7,605 nucleotides of DNA from contig SVSO01000141.1 in the NCBI GenBank assembly GCA_015064195.1, positions 1-7,605 on the forward strand. The letters run 5' to 3'. The DNA is from Oscillospiraceae bacterium (GTDB taxonomy: Bacteria > Bacillota_A > Clostridia > Oscillospirales > CAG-272). The notes beneath the pieces were generated by a model. The model had not been told where the DNA came from, did no database searches, and saw nothing but the letters and a program-made list of their open reading frames with translations. Of this stretch, positions 5,176 through 7,605 are shown in pieces. A program made the translations under genes and the position numbers. Within the stretch, counting starts at the first letter, position 1, and each line of letters opens with the position of its first letter.

Positions 5176-6938
5176 GAGGAAATTTCTCGGGTCATATACG
5201 CCAGCTTCTCGCGGTCACCGGCGCAGAGATGGGGCGACAGGGCATCGTACACCCGGCGATGATACGCATTGAGCAGGCGGATGTCACCGCTGTCCATGAG
5301 TGTCGGATCGATGCCGTCAAGGTCGATGGGGCAGAGGGTGAGGTTCTCAAACGCGAGGAATTTTCCATATTCCGTCTCGCATTTTTCGCATGCGCACAGC
5401 TCATTTTCGATGCGGATGCCGTGACTGCCTTCCTCATAATATCCCGGCTCATCGGAGGTGATCATGCCGGGGCGGATGGGCGTGTCGGCGGATTTCATAT
5501 GGAATCGCTGGGGGCCTTCATGGACGGAGAGCAGGTGTCCCACGCCGTGACCGGTGCCGTGGCGATAATCGAGGCCGTGTGCGAACAGGGGCGCGCGGCA
5601 GAGAATGTCAAGATTCCTGCCCGAAGTGCCCTCGGGGAACACCGCGTCGGCGAGGCGAAGCATACCCATGACCACCAGCGTGAAGTCGCGGCGCACATTC
5701 TGCGGGATCTCGCCCAGCACGAAGGTTCGGGTGATGTCCGTTGTGCCTTCCAGATACTGGCCGCCGGAGTCCACCAGCAGCATGGGCACGGGCGCAGTTT
5801 TATCGATCTTCGCGGCGGAATCCGGCTCGGCTTTGTAGTGAACCACCGCTCCGTTTGCGCCGAATCCGCAGATGGGGGCGAACGATTCGTCCATAAAATG
5901 CACGCCCAGTCTGTCAGCGCATTCCCGCCGGAGCGCGAGAAGATGATCGGCCACGGTGACTTCATCGAAGGCGCGGTCGTCATATTTCAAGGTGAGCATG
6001 AGCTTTGTCACCGCCAGTCCGTCGGCAAGGTGACATTTGCGGGAATTGTCAAGCTCCGTCTGACTTTTTACCGCTTTCATGATGACAGTGGGATTCTCCG
6101 CGTCAACGATCTTGCATCCGGAAAGGGAAGCGATCATCATCTCGGAGCAAGCGGATTTGTCCACCATCACCGTCTCGCCCTGCATGGCGGCGAGCGCGGG
6201 ATAAAATTCAGCATAATCACGAAATACCACGCCGTCTATGGTGAATTCCGGGCGATTATTGACAAAAAGCTGTGCCGAATCGGGGGTAACGATGGTGAAC
6301 GCGAGAAAGACCGGCGTATGGGCAACGTCGCTTCCGCGGAGATTAAACAGCCACGCGATGTCGCAAAGGCTTGACATGACGAGAGCGGTGCAGTTTTTCT
6401 CCCTCATGACTTCGCGCACGTCGGAAAGCTTATCGAGGTGGGATTTTCCGTGGTATTTTTCGTCGTATCTCCAGATCTCGCCGCAGGGCAGAGGCGGACG
6501 ATTTGTCCATATCGTGCCGGGCAGGTCAAGATCGGAGCGAAGCGATGCGCCGTCGGGAAGATGGCGGCGGAGGGCAGCTGCGGATGCCGCGGAAACGCAC
6601 CGTCCGTCGATGGCCAGCGTTTCGCCGGATTTGGTTGCATTTGCGGCGAATTCGAGGGGGCTCGGAACGCCGGGCGTGCCGGATTTCATCAGCGTGATGC
6701 CGCTGTCCTTCAGCTGCTGTTCCGCCTGAATGAAGTACCGTCCATCGGTGAAAAGTCTGGCATCGTCATGGGTGACGACCAGTGTTCCCGCCGAGCCGGT
6801 AAAGCCGGAAATGTAAGCTCTTGCCTTGAAAAATTCGCCCACGTATTCGGACTGATGATAATCGTCGGAGGTGACGACGAGGGTATGGACATCCGCCTCC
6901 CGCATAGCATTGCGGAGTTCGATCAGCTGTGTCTTCAT
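5172..6938 (-). CDS. pepP: Aminopeptidase P family protein (Xaa-Pro aminopeptidase, M24B)
   Basis: This is a 588-residue cytosolic metallopeptidase that removes an N-terminal residue preceding proline, helping recycle proline-containing peptides. It has the long three-part layout of the APP1-type enzymes: two creatinase-like N-terminal domains (about 1-150 and 155-300), a pita-bread catalytic domain (about 305-520) and a C-terminal extension (530-588). All five dinuclear metal ligands are visible: D390 (LLVDSGGQY), D401 (TTDITRT), H464 (GTGHGVGH), E497 (SDEPGYYEEG) and E511 (RIENEL). Substrate-side histidines H367 (VVHYKA) and H473 (SVHEGP) are also present. The start is supported by GGAGG (6946-6950) seven bases upstream and by an ATGA overlap with the preceding gene, suggesting translational coupling. 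Its stop lies inside the -35 box of the next promoter. The enzyme appears intact. The symbol denotes the family. Confidence 0.93.
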   Translation of the reverse strand: MKTQLIELRNAMREADVHTLVVTSDDYHQSEYVGEFFKARAYISGFTGSAGTLVVTHDDARLFTDGRYFIQAEQQLKDSGITLMKSGTPGVPSPLEFAANATKSGETLAIDGRCVSAASAAALRRHLPDGASLRSDLDLPGTIWTNRPPLPCGEIWRYDEKYHGKSHLDKLSDVREVMREKNCTALVMSSLCDIAWLFNLRGSDVAHTPVFLAFTIVTPDSAQLFVNNRPEFTIDGVVFRDYAEFYPALAAMQGETVMVDKSACSEMMIASLSGCKIVDAENPTVIMKAVKSQTELDNSRKCHLADGLAVTKLMLTLKYDDRAFDEVTVADHLLALRRECADRLGVHFMDESFAPICGFGANGAVVHYKAEPDSAAKIDKTAPVPMLLVDSGGQYLEGTTDITRTFVLGEIPQNVRRDFTLVVMGMLRLADAVFPEGTSGRNLDILCRAPLFAHGLDYRHGTGHGVGHLLSVHEGPQRFHMKSADTPIRPGMITSDEPGYYEEGSHGIRIENELCACEKCETEYGKFLAFENLTLCPIDLDGIDPTLMDSGDIRLLNAYHRRVYDALSPHLCAGDREKLAYMTREISS

Positions 6939-7605
6939 TCTTCATCCTCCGTGAGTCGATTGATGTACGCCGGCGCGTCGCGGAAGGTGAGGGAAGAGTC
7001 CTTGATCTCCGGCGATTCCGGCTTCATGGCGTTCATTTCGCTATCGTAGATGACGAAGCTTGCATTCATTCTGCCGTCATTTGACACGTCGTCGCCGTAA
7101 TAGACATCGAGGTAGAGTGTGGTGACGTTTTCAAGCTTCACGCCATCGAACACGAGCCGTCGGAACTCATAGAGCGGTCTGGAAGCGGCGGCGAACTGAT
7201 AATCGGTATAGGTATTGCCATCCTGATCGGAGAGGATATAGACAAAAGTTTCACCCTGCGGGCGATCGGTAAGGCCATACCACTGCATGAGCGCATTGAT
7301 GGTACTGCGGCTGTTATACCGGACGGTACACTGGACCTCGCCGGATTCGGGGGACAGAGCCGTTGCGGAGAGGTGATAATATCCATTATCATCGAAGCTT
7401 GAGTACGGCTCCTGCAAGATCAGCTCGATCTCGCCATCCTTCGCCGCTTCCTTGGCCGCTTTCTCCTCGGCGCGGACCTGCTTTCTCGCCTGATAGAACG
7501 CGCCGATCTTTTCCATGGTCCGCACGACATCGTCCTTGTGGTCGTAGACCTGCCACATGCATATGATATCGATCGAGACCAGCAGCAGGATGAACGGATA
7601 ATCGG
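6935..7605 (-). CDS. Membrane-anchored hypothetical protein, C-terminal part (cut by window edge)
   Basis: The minus-strand frame is open from the right edge of the window to a TGA at 6935, giving 222 visible residues. An ATG at 7558 exists but has no ribosome binding site. The codons before it continue a hydrophobic run (DYPFILLLVSIDIICMWQVY) that looks like a membrane helix, so the real start lies outside the window. After the helix comes a charged, probably helical linker (KQVRAEEKAAKEAAKDGE, about residues 40-57). A polar, Tyr-rich and probably beta-rich domain follows (YYHLSATALS, TFVYILSDQDG, TTLYLDVYYGDD, NASFVIYDSE), and the tail is acidic (LTEDEE). I do not recognise the family. It overlaps the peptidase gene by 4 nt and its last codons hold that gene's ribosome binding site, so the two are cotranscribed. 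Confidence 0.75.
   Translation of the reverse strand, partial: DYPFILLLVSIDIICMWQVYDHKDDVVRTMEKIGAFYQARKQVRAEEKAAKEAAKDGEIELILQEPYSSFDDNGYYHLSATALSPESGEVQCTVRYNSRSTINALMQWYGLTDRPQGETFVYILSDQDGNTYTDYQFAAASRPLYEFRRLVFDGVKLENVTTLYLDVYYGDDVSNDGRMNASFVIYDSEMNAMKPESPEIKDSSLTFRDAPAYINRLTEDEE

Noticed and set aside
5154..6374. A 406-residue open frame on the plus strand opposite the peptidase gene
   Set aside because: The opposite strand encodes a complete aminopeptidase P with all metal ligands. This frame shows no recognisable motif and begins inside the opposing promoter.

Overview
The window looks like a chromosomal stretch from a moderately GC-rich anaerobic Firmicute, most likely a gut Clostridia member (Oscillospiraceae-like). 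This rests on gene style: GGAGG-type ribosome binding sites, a consensus sigma-A promoter, a clostridial ACP/AMP-ligase pair, and an HD protein and a MATE transporter of the kinds common there. The taxon is an inference. No rRNA, tRNA, CRISPR array or recognisable transposase is present.

Layout: almost everything is on the minus strand, so transcription runs right to left. From the right edge the order is: the C-terminal part of an unrecognised membrane-anchored protein; an aminopeptidase P family (M24B) metallopeptidase overlapping it by 4 nt (ATGA); a perfect-consensus sigma-A promoter whose -35 box contains the peptidase stop codon; a cytosolic beta-propeller protein resembling oligogalacturonate lyases (PL22); a long-chain acyl-CoA/acyl-ACP synthetase 16 nt downstream; a non-coding, hairpin-rich island of about 450 bp bounded by 46-bp inverted repeats; a small acyl carrier protein; a membrane-anchored NERD-domain protein; and an HD-domain phosphohydrolase. 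On the left a MATE efflux transporter tail converges on the plus strand, and one bidirectional terminator serves both sides.

How they work together: the synthetase and ACP are a plausible acyl-activation pair, with the ligase adenylating a fatty acid and passing it to CoA or to the neighbouring ACP. The promoter upstream of the propeller gene would drive the propeller and the ligase, and may continue across the inverted-repeat island into the ACP, NERD and HD genes. The other genes are housekeeping-like and show no shared pathway.

The most interesting features are non-coding. They are the inverted-repeat-bounded, ORF-free island between the ligase and the ACP (a MITE-like or structured element), and the promoter with a perfect 14-bp palindrome in its spacer (a likely operator). 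I found no convincing new multi-gene system.
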